From positions 248,001 through 312,000 of the forward strand of contig JANQJD010000008.1 in assembly GCA_028281845.1 (NCBI GenBank): a stretch of DNA of 64,000 nt, read 5' to 3'. The number at the start of each line of letters is the position of its first letter. Positions within the stretch are counted from its first letter, which is position 1. The notes under the pieces are model-generated. The model searched no databases. It was given only the letters and a program-made list of their open reading frames with translations, and was not told where the DNA came from. This stretch comes from Rhodospirillales bacterium (lineage in GTDB: Bacteria > Pseudomonadota > Alphaproteobacteria > Rhodospirillales > Rhodospirillaceae). A program made the translations under genes and the position numbers. Of the stretch, positions 37,370 to 48,037 are shown piece by piece.

Positions 37370-37414
37370 GTGAGCCGGGGAATCAGTGAGTGGCAAAAAG
37401 AGCGCGTACGATGA
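37370..37414 (+). CDS. Possible 14-codon leader peptide upstream of ihfB
   Basis: A GTG at 37370, five bases after GAGGAGGAG, opens a 14-codon frame (MSRGISEWQKERVR) whose TGA overlaps the ihfB ATG as ATGA. The better ribosome site belongs to this small frame, not to ihfB, so coupled translation is possible. The peptide has no known relatives that I recognise; it may be only a coupling device or chance. Confidence 0.35.
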   Translation: MSRGISEWQKERVR

Positions 37415-37692
37415 CTCGGTCTGAGCTGATTGCACACCTTGCCGAAAGGAAACCCTACATCTGCCTAAGTGATATTAGACGTGGTGTTGCAACGATGTTC
37501 GAAGAGATTGGGGCGGCGTTGGCGCGTGGGGACCGCGTAGAGTTACGTGGATTCGGGGCATTTTCTGTGAAGATTCGAGAGGCCCGGATGAGGCGTAATC
37601 CTCGCACTGGTCAGCATTGTCATGTCTCGGCAAATGTTGTGCTCTGTTTCAAGATTGGGAAGCAGTTACGTGAACGGATTAACTCTTCTTAA
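37411..37692 (+). CDS. ihfB: Integration host factor subunit beta
   Basis: IhfB pairs with IhfA to bend DNA at specific sites. The 93-residue protein begins MTRSELIAHLAERKPYI, with the GDRVELRGFGAFSV and RRNPRTGQ beta-arm typical of IHF/HU proteins; the arm proline that intercalates in DNA is present in RNPRTG. The start at 37411 matches family N termini; a GTG seven codons upstream keeps the frame. Its own ribosome site is weak, but a small upstream frame overlaps its ATG. lapA follows. Confidence 0.93.
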   Translation: MTRSELIAHLAERKPYICLSDIRRGVATMFEEIGAALARGDRVELRGFGAFSVKIREARMRRNPRTGQHCHVSANVVLCFKIGKQLRERINSS

Positions 37693-37719
37693 ACTCTTCT
37701 TAACTCTTCAGAGCTCTCT

Positions 37720-38010
37720 ATGGCGAGAATACTCAGCGTGAGCATAGGCCTTCCTGTAGCGGTTGCCTTAGGGATTTTCTCCGTCTCTAACCGTGAGGCC
37801 GTGAGGCTGGATTTGTGGCCTTTGCCGTTTGGACTCGAAACGCCTGTCTATCTGCTAGCATTAAGCCCGTTGGCAATAGGCTTTCTGATCGGGCTTTTGA
37901 GCACGTTTGTAGCCAGTGGCCGTTTGCGAGCTCGTATCCGGGCGCGACTCCGAGAGGTGCGCATGCTGGAGCAGAGAACAGAAGCACTGAAAAACCAGCA
38001 GCGCGTCTGA
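37720..38010 (+). CDS. lapA: LapA/DUF1049 family membrane protein
   Basis: This 96-residue protein has two membrane helices (about 5-23 and 40-68) and a basic, coiled-coil-prone tail (RARIRARLREVRMLEQRTEAL). Family features are SVSNREAVRLDLWPLPF and LLALSPLAIGFLIG. In E. coli the LapAB proteins tune LPS synthesis, but the alphaproteobacterial relatives after ihfB are little studied. It follows ihfB by 27 bases. Confidence 0.86.
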   Translation: MARILSVSIGLPVAVALGIFSVSNREAVRLDLWPLPFGLETPVYLLALSPLAIGFLIGLLSTFVASGRLRARIRARLREVRMLEQRTEALKNQQRV

Positions 38011-38015
38011 GCCAA

Positions 38016-38048
38016 GACCGATGGCGGTCATATGGTATTATTTTTTTA
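38016..38048 (+). terminator. Possible terminator after lapA
   Basis: A five-base-pair stem GACCG-ATGG-CGGTC at 38016-38029 is followed after about ten bases by a run of eight T residues. The spacer is longer than in a classical terminator. The AT-rich stretch to 38105 separates lapA from convergent hisD. Confidence 0.35.
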
Positions 38049-38109
38049 TATTATTTTCATATTTTCTTTTCTTATATTTATTTATTATTCTATTTATTCT
38101 ATCTAAAAG

Positions 38110-39420
38110 TCAAGAGATTTTTGCAGAGCGATCGTTGAATCGCAGAGCCACGGATCGTCCATGAGCGTGTAGATTTTCTGCCATCGCAAGAGTCATAGCG
38201 GCCGGTCCGAGCCGGGCAAGAGCCACAGGATCACAGGACAAGAGTGTTGTCCTTTTTAGAAAATCAAGCACAGAGAGGCCTGAGGAGAAGCGGGCGCTGC
38301 GGGCCGTAGGTAGCACATGATTTGGGCCTCCGACATAATCCCCTACAGCTTCTGGCGTGTAGCGGCCCAGAAATATGGCGCCAGCATGATGCACCTTGAC
38401 AGCCAGGGCATCAGGATTTGTGACAGACAGCGCTAGGTGTTCAGGTGCGAGAGAATCAACCAGAGGAATAGCCTGCTCTATTGTCTCAACCACAATAATT
38501 GCCCCATAGCGATCCCAACTAGCTCGTGCTGTCTCAACACGTGGCAGACTGGTGAGAAGACGATCGACTGCTCTGGCGACCTGCTGCCCAAAGGAACGGT
38601 CGTCTGTGATAAGGATGGCCTGCGCAGCTACATCATGCTCAGCCTGACTGATTAGATCAGCGGCAATCCAATCTGGATCACTAGCCTGATCAGCCACCAC
38701 AACAATTTCTGAGGGGCCCGCTATTGTATCAACGCCAACATGACCAAATACTTGCCGCTTTGCCGCAGCAACATAGGCATTCCCTGGACCGACAATCTTA
38801 TCTACAGGGATAAGCGTCGTCGTCCCATAGGCAAGAGCAGCGACCGCCTGCGCACCTCCGATACGATATATCTCCTCTACACCAGCGATACGGGCAGCAG
38901 CACAGACAAGAGGATTGATGTGACCGTCTGGTGTTGGGACTACCATGACCACACGTGGTACCCCAGCCACCTTGGCTGGAATGGCGTTCATCAGCACAGA
39001 AGAGGGATAGGAAGTCGTGCCGCCTGGCACATACAAGCCGACAGAATCAACAGGACTCCACCTCTGTCCCAGCCGTACGCCTGCCTCATCCACATAGTCG
39101 AGGTCAGAAGGTTTCTGACGGTCATGAAAGGCCTGAATACGCGTTGCGGCTAGTTCAAGTGCAGCGATTGCGCTCGTAGACGCTGCTGCAGCGTGGGCAT
39201 CCCGTTCAGAGAGAGAAATCAGCAGGCCACAGGCGGTAAGATCAATGCGATCAAAACGCTGTGTGTAGTCCAGAACTGCTTCATCACCACGATTCCGTAC
39301 ATCAGCGAGAATTCTGCGTACCACCATATCGATATCCGCGTTTATCATGCCCCTCTTGTGCAAGAGCGTCTCAAAAGCACTCTTAAAATCACTCGCAGTA
39401 ACGAATAGTTCAACGGCCAT
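38110..39420 (-). CDS. hisD: Histidinol dehydrogenase
   Basis: HisD carries out the last two oxidations to histidine. The 436-residue protein has [20 protein letters not shown], the zinc/active-site region [12 protein letters not shown] and [15 protein letters not shown], and SLAPEHLAL, with GGPNHVLPT near the C terminus. ATG at 39420 is chosen; a TTG two codons earlier is the alternative. It overlaps hisG by 11 bases. Confidence 0.96.
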   Translation of the reverse strand: MAVELFVTASDFKSAFETLLHKRGMINADIDMVVRRILADVRNRGDEAVLDYTQRFDRIDLTACGLLISLSERDAHAAAASTSAIAALELAATRIQAFHDRQKPSDLDYVDEAGVRLGQRWSPVDSVGLYVPGGTTSYPSSVLMNAIPAKVAGVPRVVMVVPTPDGHINPLVCAAARIAGVEEIYRIGGAQAVAALAYGTTTLIPVDKIVGPGNAYVAAAKRQVFGHVGVDTIAGPSEIVVVADQASDPDWIAADLISQAEHDVAAQAILITDDRSFGQQVARAVDRLLTSLPRVETARASWDRYGAIIVVETIEQAIPLVDSLAPEHLALSVTNPDALAVKVHHAGAIFLGRYTPEAVGDYVGGPNHVLPTARSARFSSGLSVLDFLKRTTLLSCDPVALARLGPAAMTLAMAENLHAHGRSVALRFNDRSAKIS

Positions 39421-40072
39421 GACCAATCACCATACGAAATCTGTCTATCCAAGCGCCTACCTCCTCTGGCCGAGTCTTGAGAGCTGCGCGGTTCACGACA
39501 AGCCGAGTTGTGATCTCTGCGATACGTTCGATCTCCTTGAGACCGTTGGCGGCTAACGTCTGCCCCGAAGAGACCAAATCCACGATTCTTTGGCACAGAC
39601 CAAGAGCGGGTGCGAGTTCCATAGCGCCATTGAGCTTAATGCATTCAGCCTGTACGCCTCTGGCGGCAAAGTGGCGGCGAGTGATCGCAGGATACTTCGT
39701 CGCCACACGAATATGACTCCAGCGGCTCGGCTCGTCTGTTTGCGATAAATATTCAGGTTCTGCGACGGCGAGACGGCAGTTTCCAATGCCTAGATCTAAC
39801 GGAGCATAGATTTCAGCATAGTCAAATTCTAACAGAACGTCATTGCCAGCAATGCCGAGCTGCGCAGCTCCAAAGGCGACGAAAGTCGCGACGTCAAAAC
39901 TCCGTACCCGTATGAGATCAACGTCTGGATGGCGCGTGGAAAAACGCAGTTGTCTGGCTTGCGGATCCTGAAAAGCCGGCTCTGGTTCAAGACCAGTTGC
40001 ACGAACAAGAGGCATCGCCTCTTGCAGAAGACGGCCCTTCGGCAGGGCAATCACAAGCTTGTCACGGGACAT
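39410..40072 (-). CDS. hisG: ATP phosphoribosyltransferase, short form
   Basis: HisG catalyses the first step of histidine synthesis. This is the short form (220 residues, no C-terminal regulatory domain), which works only with the HisZ regulatory subunit, not seen here. The protein starts [19 protein letters not shown] and contains [11 protein letters not shown] and the phosphate-binding [15 protein letters not shown] segment. hisD overlaps its end, giving a hisG-hisD operon. Confidence 0.95.
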   Translation of the reverse strand: MSRDKLVIALPKGRLLQEAMPLVRATGLEPEPAFQDPQARQLRFSTRHPDVDLIRVRSFDVATFVAFGAAQLGIAGNDVLLEFDYAEIYAPLDLGIGNCRLAVAEPEYLSQTDEPSRWSHIRVATKYPAITRRHFAARGVQAECIKLNGAMELAPALGLCQRIVDLVSSGQTLAANGLKEIERIAEITTRLVVNRAALKTRPEEVGAWIDRFRMVIGHGR

Positions 40073-40595
40073 GGAGACTGTTCTTCCGTGTTGTGTTCAA
40101 GTCGTCTCTCTTCTCATCTCCGTCTTGGACAGAATGATGTGCTCTCCTTCCCACGTGATATTTGGTTTCACAGAATATTTGTTTTCACAGAAGAGATCCC
40201 AGGTCTTCTTGGTACGCAGTGGAATCAGTGAAAAAAAGCGCGCTAGACTCAGCACTATAGCATGGAGAAATAGCATGGAGAATACGGAGATACTGCTTGC
40301 TTCAGAGTGAGATGCAAAGAAACTCAGAGATTCTTTACGACATCCCGCCCATTGGGATATGCGGCATTTTTTTACATTCCATTGACATGACACTATAACT
40401 GATCAGACTTTTTCTGATGAAACTGTGCAGACTACTGTATGGTATGGTATGCATGTGCGAGATCATCCTGTGGTCGATTCTCGCAGCCAACTATTCTTTT
40501 GTACGTGTTTCTTTTGTACGTGTTCGAATCGTGACGGCAAGAAGGCGGAAGAGAAAGCTTTCTGAAGAGAGCGATGGGCCAATGGAGTAGCCTGA
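40073..40595. other. Gene-free interval between hisG and the bactofilin gene
   Basis: These 523 bases have no recognisable gene on either strand. They contain several short duplications: a near-repeat of TTTCACAGAA around 40170 and 40188, TAGCATGGAGAA twice near 40259, and a perfect 15-base tandem repeat at 40495-40524. The region reads like neutral DNA that has gained slippage duplications, plus the two divergent promoters. Confidence 0.6.
40495..40524. repeat. 15-bp perfect tandem duplication upstream of the bactofilin gene
   Basis: TCTTTTGTACGTGTT is repeated at 40495-40509 and 40510-40524, about 70 bases before the bactofilin start. Confidence 0.93.
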
Positions 40596-41237
40596 GTGGC
40601 AAAGGATATGGGCAACATCTTTCGACGCAAAAAGGATGTTTTGATTGCTTCCAAAACACCTGCCGCACCCCCACTCGCTGTCTCTGGGGTCGATACGGAG
40701 GATTCATTGGCGTCGCCTCTGAGAGGTGATGACGGTGAGGATAAGCGATCTCCAATCGGGTCTTCAGCCATGAGACCTCCGGATATACCACGCCGAGTAG
40801 ATTTGCCAGTGATAACGCGCTCCCATGGGCGCCCCTCAGATTACTACGAAGGCAAGAAACTCATCGTTGGCCGCGATATTGAACTGGCTGGTGAGATCAG
40901 TGCTTGTGATCGTCTTATAGTGGAAGGCAAGGTCGTTGCGGATCTTGTGAACACAGCCACCCTTGAAGTGGCCCGGACAGGAATCTTTCGTGGTAGTGCC
41001 GAAGTGGATCACGCTGACATCAGTGGTCTCGTCGAGGGGACATTGACTGTCCGCTGTAAGCTTATCATCCGTAGCACTGGAAAAGTATGTGGTACGATAA
41101 GATATACACTTATAGTGATAGAATCTTGTGGAAAGATAAATGGAAAAGTTGAGTTTTTTTCAAAAGAAACAATTTCTAAAGAAAAAGTCTGTCAGATACA
41201 CCATTCATCTCCAGCAGAGCAACCGGCCGACAGCTGA
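40596..41237 (+). CDS. Bactofilin (polymer-forming cytoskeletal protein)
   Basis: Bactofilins polymerise without nucleotide into beta-helical filaments that localise cell-wall enzymes. This 213-residue protein has a disordered N tail (about 1-82) with basic FRRKKD, then the DUF583 core from about 87 to 185 with repeating short strands (VGRDIELAGEISACDRLIVEGKV..., SGLVEGTLTV). It begins with GTG at 40596, with GGAG nine bases upstream. The peptidase partner often beside bactofilin genes is absent. Confidence 0.92.
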   Translation: MAKDMGNIFRRKKDVLIASKTPAAPPLAVSGVDTEDSLASPLRGDDGEDKRSPIGSSAMRPPDIPRRVDLPVITRSHGRPSDYYEGKKLIVGRDIELAGEISACDRLIVEGKVVADLVNTATLEVARTGIFRGSAEVDHADISGLVEGTLTVRCKLIIRSTGKVCGTIRYTLIVIESCGKINGKVEFFSKETISKEKVCQIHHSSPAEQPADS

Positions 41238-41285
41238 TTGCTCTGACCATCATGGGGCGAAGAGGCGGGCGATGGCATAGCGCGG

Positions 41286-42290
41286 TCAAGTGTTGACGTC
41301 GATCACTGTGCGTCCCTGTATTTTTCCCTGTAAAATCACGTCAGCCAGTTCAGGCAAATGACTCAGTGGTTCCACCCGTGCTATGGTATCAAGTGTTTCT
41401 GATGAGAGGAGTTGTGCGAGTCTTTGCCATGCTCTCTTACGGCGTATTATTGGAGAGAGGGCGGAAGCAATACCAAGCAATTTCACACCGCGTAACAGAA
41501 AGGGCAGCACGGATAGTGGCACAGCGTTGCCGCCGGTGTTACCGCAAGCTGCTATTGAAGCCCCATATCGCATCTGTGTGGCTATCACAGCGAGTGTCGC
41601 TCCGCCCACGTTGTCCACAGCACCTGCCCATCGTTCGGATTGCAATGGATGGGATGAGTTCTCAAAGAGCACTTCTCTCTCAATGAGACGATTCGCTCCT
41701 ATAGAGCGTAAATATTCATAAACACTCTTTCTGCCTGTAGAAGCAACGACACGATAGCCAAGACGAGCAAGAACTGCAACGGCAATGCTCCCCACGCCAC
41801 CCGCTGCTCCAGTCACCAGGACCTCACCGGACTCTGGCGACAAGCCCTGTGCCTCCATGGCCATCACAGCCAGCATGGCGGTAAGACCAGCGGTTCCGAG
41901 ACTCATCGCTCGGCGGGCATCGATTCCTGCTGGCATCGGTATCAGCCATTCAGCGCGCACACGAGCTTTTGTAGCATAGCCCCCCCACAGCCATTCTCCA
42001 ACGCGCCAGCCTGTTAAAATGACACTCTCGCCAGGATTGTAGAGGGAAGACGATGAGTGCTCGACGATACCTGCAAAATCAATCCCGGGGACATGGGGAT
42101 AGGACCGGACGATGTTGCCATGGCCCTTGAGAATCATGCCATCTTTGTAATTTAATGTAGAATAAAGTATTCTCACGGTCACATCTCCTTCAGGGAGACG
42201 GGACTCTGCAAATGTCTCTATTGCAGAAACTATTTTTCCATTATTTTCTCGCAATACAAGCGCACGCACTGTTCTATCCTGCACCATCAT
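41286..42290 (-). CDS. acuI: Acrylyl-CoA reductase (AcuI/YhdH family)
   Basis: AcuI reduces acryloyl-CoA to propionyl-CoA with NADPH. The 334-residue medium-chain reductase closely follows E. coli YhdH: ESRLPEGDVTVRILYSTLNYKDGM, HVPGIDFAGIVE, LTGWRVGEWLWGGYA, LGTAGLTAMLAVMA, VTGAAGGVGSIAVAVLARLGY, and the C-terminal IQGRTVIDVN. No zinc ligands are expected. Acrylyl-CoA arises in 3-hydroxypropionate or DMSP metabolism, and may also be detoxified. MeaB nearby supports flux through propionyl-CoA, but these steps are otherwise absent from the window. Confidence 0.9.
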   Translation of the reverse strand: MMVQDRTVRALVLRENNGKIVSAIETFAESRLPEGDVTVRILYSTLNYKDGMILKGHGNIVRSYPHVPGIDFAGIVEHSSSSLYNPGESVILTGWRVGEWLWGGYATKARVRAEWLIPMPAGIDARRAMSLGTAGLTAMLAVMAMEAQGLSPESGEVLVTGAAGGVGSIAVAVLARLGYRVVASTGRKSVYEYLRSIGANRLIEREVLFENSSHPLQSERWAGAVDNVGGATLAVIATQMRYGASIAACGNTGGNAVPLSVLPFLLRGVKLLGIASALSPIIRRKRAWQRLAQLLSSETLDTIARVEPLSHLPELADVILQGKIQGRTVIDVNT

Positions 42291-42519
42291 CCTTCTTTCT
42301 CAGAGACGTCTTGATTCTTAGTGAGCTCTCCTCTCATAATGGAGAACTCATCCTAGCTCAATGTGTTCTGTCATAAGAGCGGTTCTTGCTAAGAGGCCAC
42401 AAGAGAGTGCAGACTGGGGCAACAAGTGCTAGTAGCTAGTAGTCTGAACACTCGGCTCATCTGGCATAGCCTGTCTCCCTGACTCATCGTGCGAGGGATG
42501 ATGCGCAATGTTTTTCTGA

Positions 42520-42533
42520 GTGTCCATGTGTCC

Positions 42534-42535
<2 letters not shown>
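42520..42535. repeat. 8-bp tandem duplication at the kdsA start
   Basis: GTGTCCAT is repeated at 42520-42527 and 42528-42535. The second copy runs into the preferred kdsA ATG at 42534, and the first makes an out-of-frame ATG eight bases earlier. Confidence 0.85.
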
Positions 42536-44731
<2,196 letters not shown>

Positions 44732-44883
44732 TTTATTAGGAGCACAAAAACGTGTCCTGACAAACGACTCCTGGGAGATTCTTCCCCGGGATTTCTGCTG
44801 CTTTTGGGGGTGAGAGGGCTAGCGGGTGTTGCTGTGAGGTCGGCCCCCCCCACCAGCAGGCAGAAGGGAAGCGCTGACCCCAT

Positions 44884-45717
44884 TTAGAGCGGTAGCGCGA
44901 AAGGGCGGTCGTGGCGCAACGAAGGGATTCGATCTCGCGCCCATTGAACCCGTGCCGTCTCCACCTCAGCCACGATCAAACCAGGGGCCGCTTTGCCGGC
45001 ATCGGCCAGAACTGTGCCCCAAGGATCAATAATGAGAGAATGCCCGTATGTCTGACTTTTATTGGTATGTGTCCCTGTCTGAGCAGGTGCAAAGACGTAG
45101 CAGCCGTTCTCAATAGCACGTGCACGTAAAAGAACGTGCCAATGAGAGTTTCCTGTAACACGAGTAAATGCAGAAGGAATAGCTAAAAAATGAGCACCTC
45201 CATGTGCGAGTGCACGATATAAATGTGGAAAGCGCAGATCGTAACACACAGAAAGTCCTAATCCCCCCCATGGGGTATTCACGACTACTGCCCTGTCTCC
45301 TGGGAAAAATGTCAGAGACTCCTGGCAAAGGATCCCGTTACCCAGGGCAGCATCGAACATATGAATCTTGTCATAGAAAGCCGCAATCTCGCCATCGGGA
45401 CGTAAGACGTAGGTCCTATTGACAACGACTCCCTCGCTCTCCTGCACCGTGATGGTGCCACAATGTAGCCAGAGAGAGAGGTCCACGGCTAACGCACGGA
45501 ACGTTTTCAAGGCCACATGATTGCTTACGGGCGCAGCCCTAGCAAGGATCTCCTCCCGCTTCCATCCCATCATGGCAACGTGTTCTGGCATGAGCACCAA
45601 ATGGGCCCCATGCTCCTCCTTGGCCGCACGTACAAGCTCTGTGACGGCCTGCAGGTTAGCATCCAGTTCGTTCCCAGCGTTGACCTGGATGCAGGCAACA
45701 GTCAATCTTCCCGTCAA
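44884..45717 (-). CDS. Carbon-nitrogen hydrolase (nitrilase superfamily, Nit1-like)
   Basis: This 277-residue amidase has the catalytic triad E45 (LMPEHV), K117 (FYDKIHMFD) and C158 (GLSVCYDLRFP). Its pattern resembles deaminated-glutathione amidase (Nit1), which repairs a transamination by-product of glutathione; other omega-amidases are possible. Its start overlaps the grxC stop by four bases, consistent with a glutathione-related operon. comF, often upstream of this pair in alphaproteobacteria, is not present. Confidence 0.88.
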   Translation of the reverse strand: MTGRLTVACIQVNAGNELDANLQAVTELVRAAKEEHGAHLVLMPEHVAMMGWKREEILARAAPVSNHVALKTFRALAVDLSLWLHCGTITVQESEGVVVNRTYVLRPDGEIAAFYDKIHMFDAALGNGILCQESLTFFPGDRAVVVNTPWGGLGLSVCYDLRFPHLYRALAHGGAHFLAIPSAFTRVTGNSHWHVLLRARAIENGCYVFAPAQTGTHTNKSQTYGHSLIIDPWGTVLADAGKAAPGLIVAEVETARVQWARDRIPSLRHDRPFALPL

Positions 45718-45983
45718 GAGGAAACCTCCTTGAGTAAGGGATCCAGAGCGCCGAGAGCCTCAAGGGTATGGAGATCATCACAGCCACCGATATGGCGTGC
45801 GCCAATGAAAATCTGAGGTACGCTCTGGCGTCCACCGGATTTCTTTTTCATGTGCTCACGCAATCCTGGTTCTCTCGTCACATCTATTTCTATATATGTC
45901 GCTCCCTTAGCATCCAGTAAACGTTTTGCTCTTTGGCAGTATGGACACGAAGGTGTCGTGTATATCTCAATGATATTTGACAT
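45714..45983 (-). CDS. grxC: Glutaredoxin 3
   Basis: GrxC reduces disulfides and glutathione mixed disulfides in the cytoplasm. The 89-residue thioredoxin fold has the CPYC active site (C13, C16), the SVPQIFIG cis-proline loop and GGCDDLHTLE glutathione-binding segment. The length is standard. It is upstream of, and translationally coupled to, the nitrilase-family gene. Confidence 0.96.
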   Translation of the reverse strand: MSNIIEIYTTPSCPYCQRAKRLLDAKGATYIEIDVTREPGLREHMKKKSGGRQSVPQIFIGARHIGGCDDLHTLEALGALDPLLKEVSS

Positions 45984-46414
45984 GGCATCCTCTTGCGATC
46001 TGCTGTATGGAGTTCTTGAACAGCGAGGAAAGCATGGTAACGCGTCTTCCTAAGATATTCTAGTCTCGTCCTCGCTGGAAATCGCTCCTCATCAGACCTC
46101 TGCAGCAGACCCTGCAGGAACCTCTGCAGGAACTGTGGTGCGTGTGCCGTATTGGCTGATGGTCAGACAAGATTGTGGTATCTGTTGCTAATGTGCTGCA
46201 TGGCAGAAAAAGCGGCAGATGGGCTCCTCTTCGAAAGCCTCTTGGGTCCTCACAGTTCTGGGAGACATGCAAGCCCTTTTCTTTTTGAGGATATCAAGAC
46301 CTGACTTGCCGGTGCTATAAAAGGTGCTGTAAGATGAGCTGTCCTTCATGTCCATCGGCGTCAGGACTGGATGCTGTGGACTCTGTTGTCCCTCTCTGTA
46401 TGGAGACTCACTGA
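45984..46414. other. Gene-free interval between grxC and dapA
   Basis: No gene is recognised in these 431 bases. Short duplications are present around 46100-46135, where CCTGCAGGAA and CCTCTGCAGGAA alternate. The interval must contain both divergent promoters. The position often carries a lytic transglycosylase gene in relatives, but no trace of one was recognised. Confidence 0.5.
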
Positions 46415-47287
46415 ATGTTCAGAGGGTCCATCACTGCTTTAATCACACCGTTCCGTAACGGCCATATAGACGAAGTGGCCTTCCAATCTCTTGTTGCCTA
46501 CCAGATTGCCGCTGGGACTCATGGCTTGGTGCCATGCGGAACAACTGGCGAGTCTCCCACACTTTCGCACGAAGAGCATAGGCGGGTCATTACTCTTTGC
46601 GTTGAGGCAGCCGAGGGTCGCGTCCCAGTTATTGCAGGAACAGGGTCTAATTCCACTGCAGAAGCGATCGCACTCACCCGCCACGCCCATGCTGCTGGGG
46701 CTTCTGCAGCCCTCGTTGTCACGCCCTATTATAACAAGCCAACACAGGAAGGTCTTTACCAGCACTTTAAAGCTATTCACGATAACGTCGACATTCCAAT
46801 CATCCTCTATAACATTCCTGGCCGGTGTACAGTCGACTTATCGCCAAACACCATGGTGCGTTTGGCTAAGCTACCCAATATCATAGGCATTAAAGATGCG
46901 ACAGCCGACTTGAATCGGCCGCTCAGGACGCGCTTGGCTGTTGGGCCGACATTCTGCCAACTTTCAGGAGACGACGCTACGGTTGTTGCCTTTCTGGCCC
47001 AAGGTGGGCATGGCTGCATTTCTGTATCGTCCAATATTGCTCCTAGCCTGTGCGCCCAGCTCCACAATGCCTGGAGAGCCGGTGAGCTCGCAAAAGTGTT
47101 TGCATTGCGAGATCGTCTGATGCCTTTGCATGATGCTCTGTTCTGTGAAACGAGTCCTGGACCTGTCAAGTATGCTGCTGCTCTGCTGGGTCTCTGTGCA
47201 GACGAAACACGCCTGCCTTTATGGGAGATTACTGAGTCCAGTCAGCGCAGAGTACGGGAGACTTTGTCTGGTTTGGGGCTGATTTGA
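46415..47287 (+). CDS. dapA: 4-hydroxy-tetrahydrodipicolinate synthase
   Basis: DapA condenses pyruvate and aspartate semialdehyde in lysine and diaminopimelate synthesis. The 290-residue TIM barrel carries the Schiff-base K160 (NIIGIKDATAD), Y132 (LYNIPGR) and R137, with the GTTGESPTLS pyruvate-binding loop. smpB follows after 22 bases, the usual alphaproteobacterial arrangement. Confidence 0.97.
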   Translation: MFRGSITALITPFRNGHIDEVAFQSLVAYQIAAGTHGLVPCGTTGESPTLSHEEHRRVITLCVEAAEGRVPVIAGTGSNSTAEAIALTRHAHAAGASAALVVTPYYNKPTQEGLYQHFKAIHDNVDIPIILYNIPGRCTVDLSPNTMVRLAKLPNIIGIKDATADLNRPLRTRLAVGPTFCQLSGDDATVVAFLAQGGHGCISVSSNIAPSLCAQLHNAWRAGELAKVFALRDRLMPLHDALFCETSPGPVKYAAALLGLCADETRLPLWEITESSQRRVRETLSGLGLI

Positions 47288-47309
47288 GAATCCTGTCTCG
47301 CAAAATCTC

Positions 47310-47798
47310 ATGGCTCATAAGAGAAAAGGCACATTTATAAACTCAGGAATTGTTAGTGAGAATCGCCGTGCTCGCTATGATTACTTTATCGAGGGGACTG
47401 TTGACGCGGGACTTGTTTTGATGGGCAGTGAGGTTAAATCCCTGCGTTTAGGACGCTGTACGATCACAGAATGCTATGCAGGGCTACAGAAGAACGAACT
47501 CTATTTGTTGAACGCCTACATTCCAGAGTACCAGGGAGGTGCTACTCTTCACTTTGGCCACGAATCTCGCCGACCGCGAAAGTTGCTACTTCGTCAACGA
47601 GAAATAAGGCGTTTACATGGAATGATTATTAAAAAAGGTATGACCATCATACCGATCAGCCTTTATTTTAACAACCGTGGACTCGCCAAGGTTCGACTGG
47701 GGATTGCACGCGGAAAAAGGCTGATCGACAAGCGGGATGTTCAAAGGAAACGCGACTGGCAACGCGAAAAAGCGCGTCTTATGCGTGAGAGGCCATGA
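47310..47798 (+). CDS. smpB: SsrA-binding protein SmpB
   Basis: SmpB delivers tmRNA to stalled ribosomes. The 162-residue OB-fold protein has the ENRRARYDYFIEGTVDAGLVLMGSEVKSLR core, AYIPEY and the basic C-terminal tail (RDVQRKRDWQREKARLMRERP) that enters the ribosome. The length is normal. No tmRNA gene was found in the following 240 bases, which end convergent with glgC. Confidence 0.96.
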   Translation: MAHKRKGTFINSGIVSENRRARYDYFIEGTVDAGLVLMGSEVKSLRLGRCTITECYAGLQKNELYLLNAYIPEYQGGATLHFGHESRRPRKLLLRQREIRRLHGMIIKKGMTIIPISLYFNNRGLAKVRLGIARGKRLIDKRDVQRKRDWQREKARLMRERP

Positions 47799-48037
47799 TG
47801 TCCCAATGTCCCAGGCAGTCCCAGCAGGATGCGCGGAGAAACTTTTACACCTGGAAATGGAAAGTCTCTCGTCCCGATTTTTTAGGGTATGGGTATGACA
47901 GATTTTCTGGAGAGTGAAGTTTCACCAGGCGCTGATGTGCGAGTCTTATCCGTGGCGACGGGCCTTGGGGGGAGGGACTGACACTCACAGGCCTCCCCGT
48001 GCGGGCTGAAACGAGTGTTATTCAGAGCGAGTGTCCT

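Noticed and set aside
38740..39153. 137-codon frame antisense to hisD
   Set aside because: Lies wholly within conserved hisD coding sequence and shows no domain.
40059..40393. Open frames in the hisG-bactofilin gap (one per strand)
   Set aside because: No ribosome sites, low-complexity composition and no family resemblance; treated as gap sequence.
46060..46272. 70-codon minus frame between grxC and dapA
   Set aside because: Cys/His/Arg-rich with no motif spacing of a zinc protein and no ribosome site.
47799..48037. tmRNA or SRP RNA gene after smpB
   Set aside because: No tRNA-like ends, tag reading frame or SRP core motif; the interval is also too short for tmRNA.
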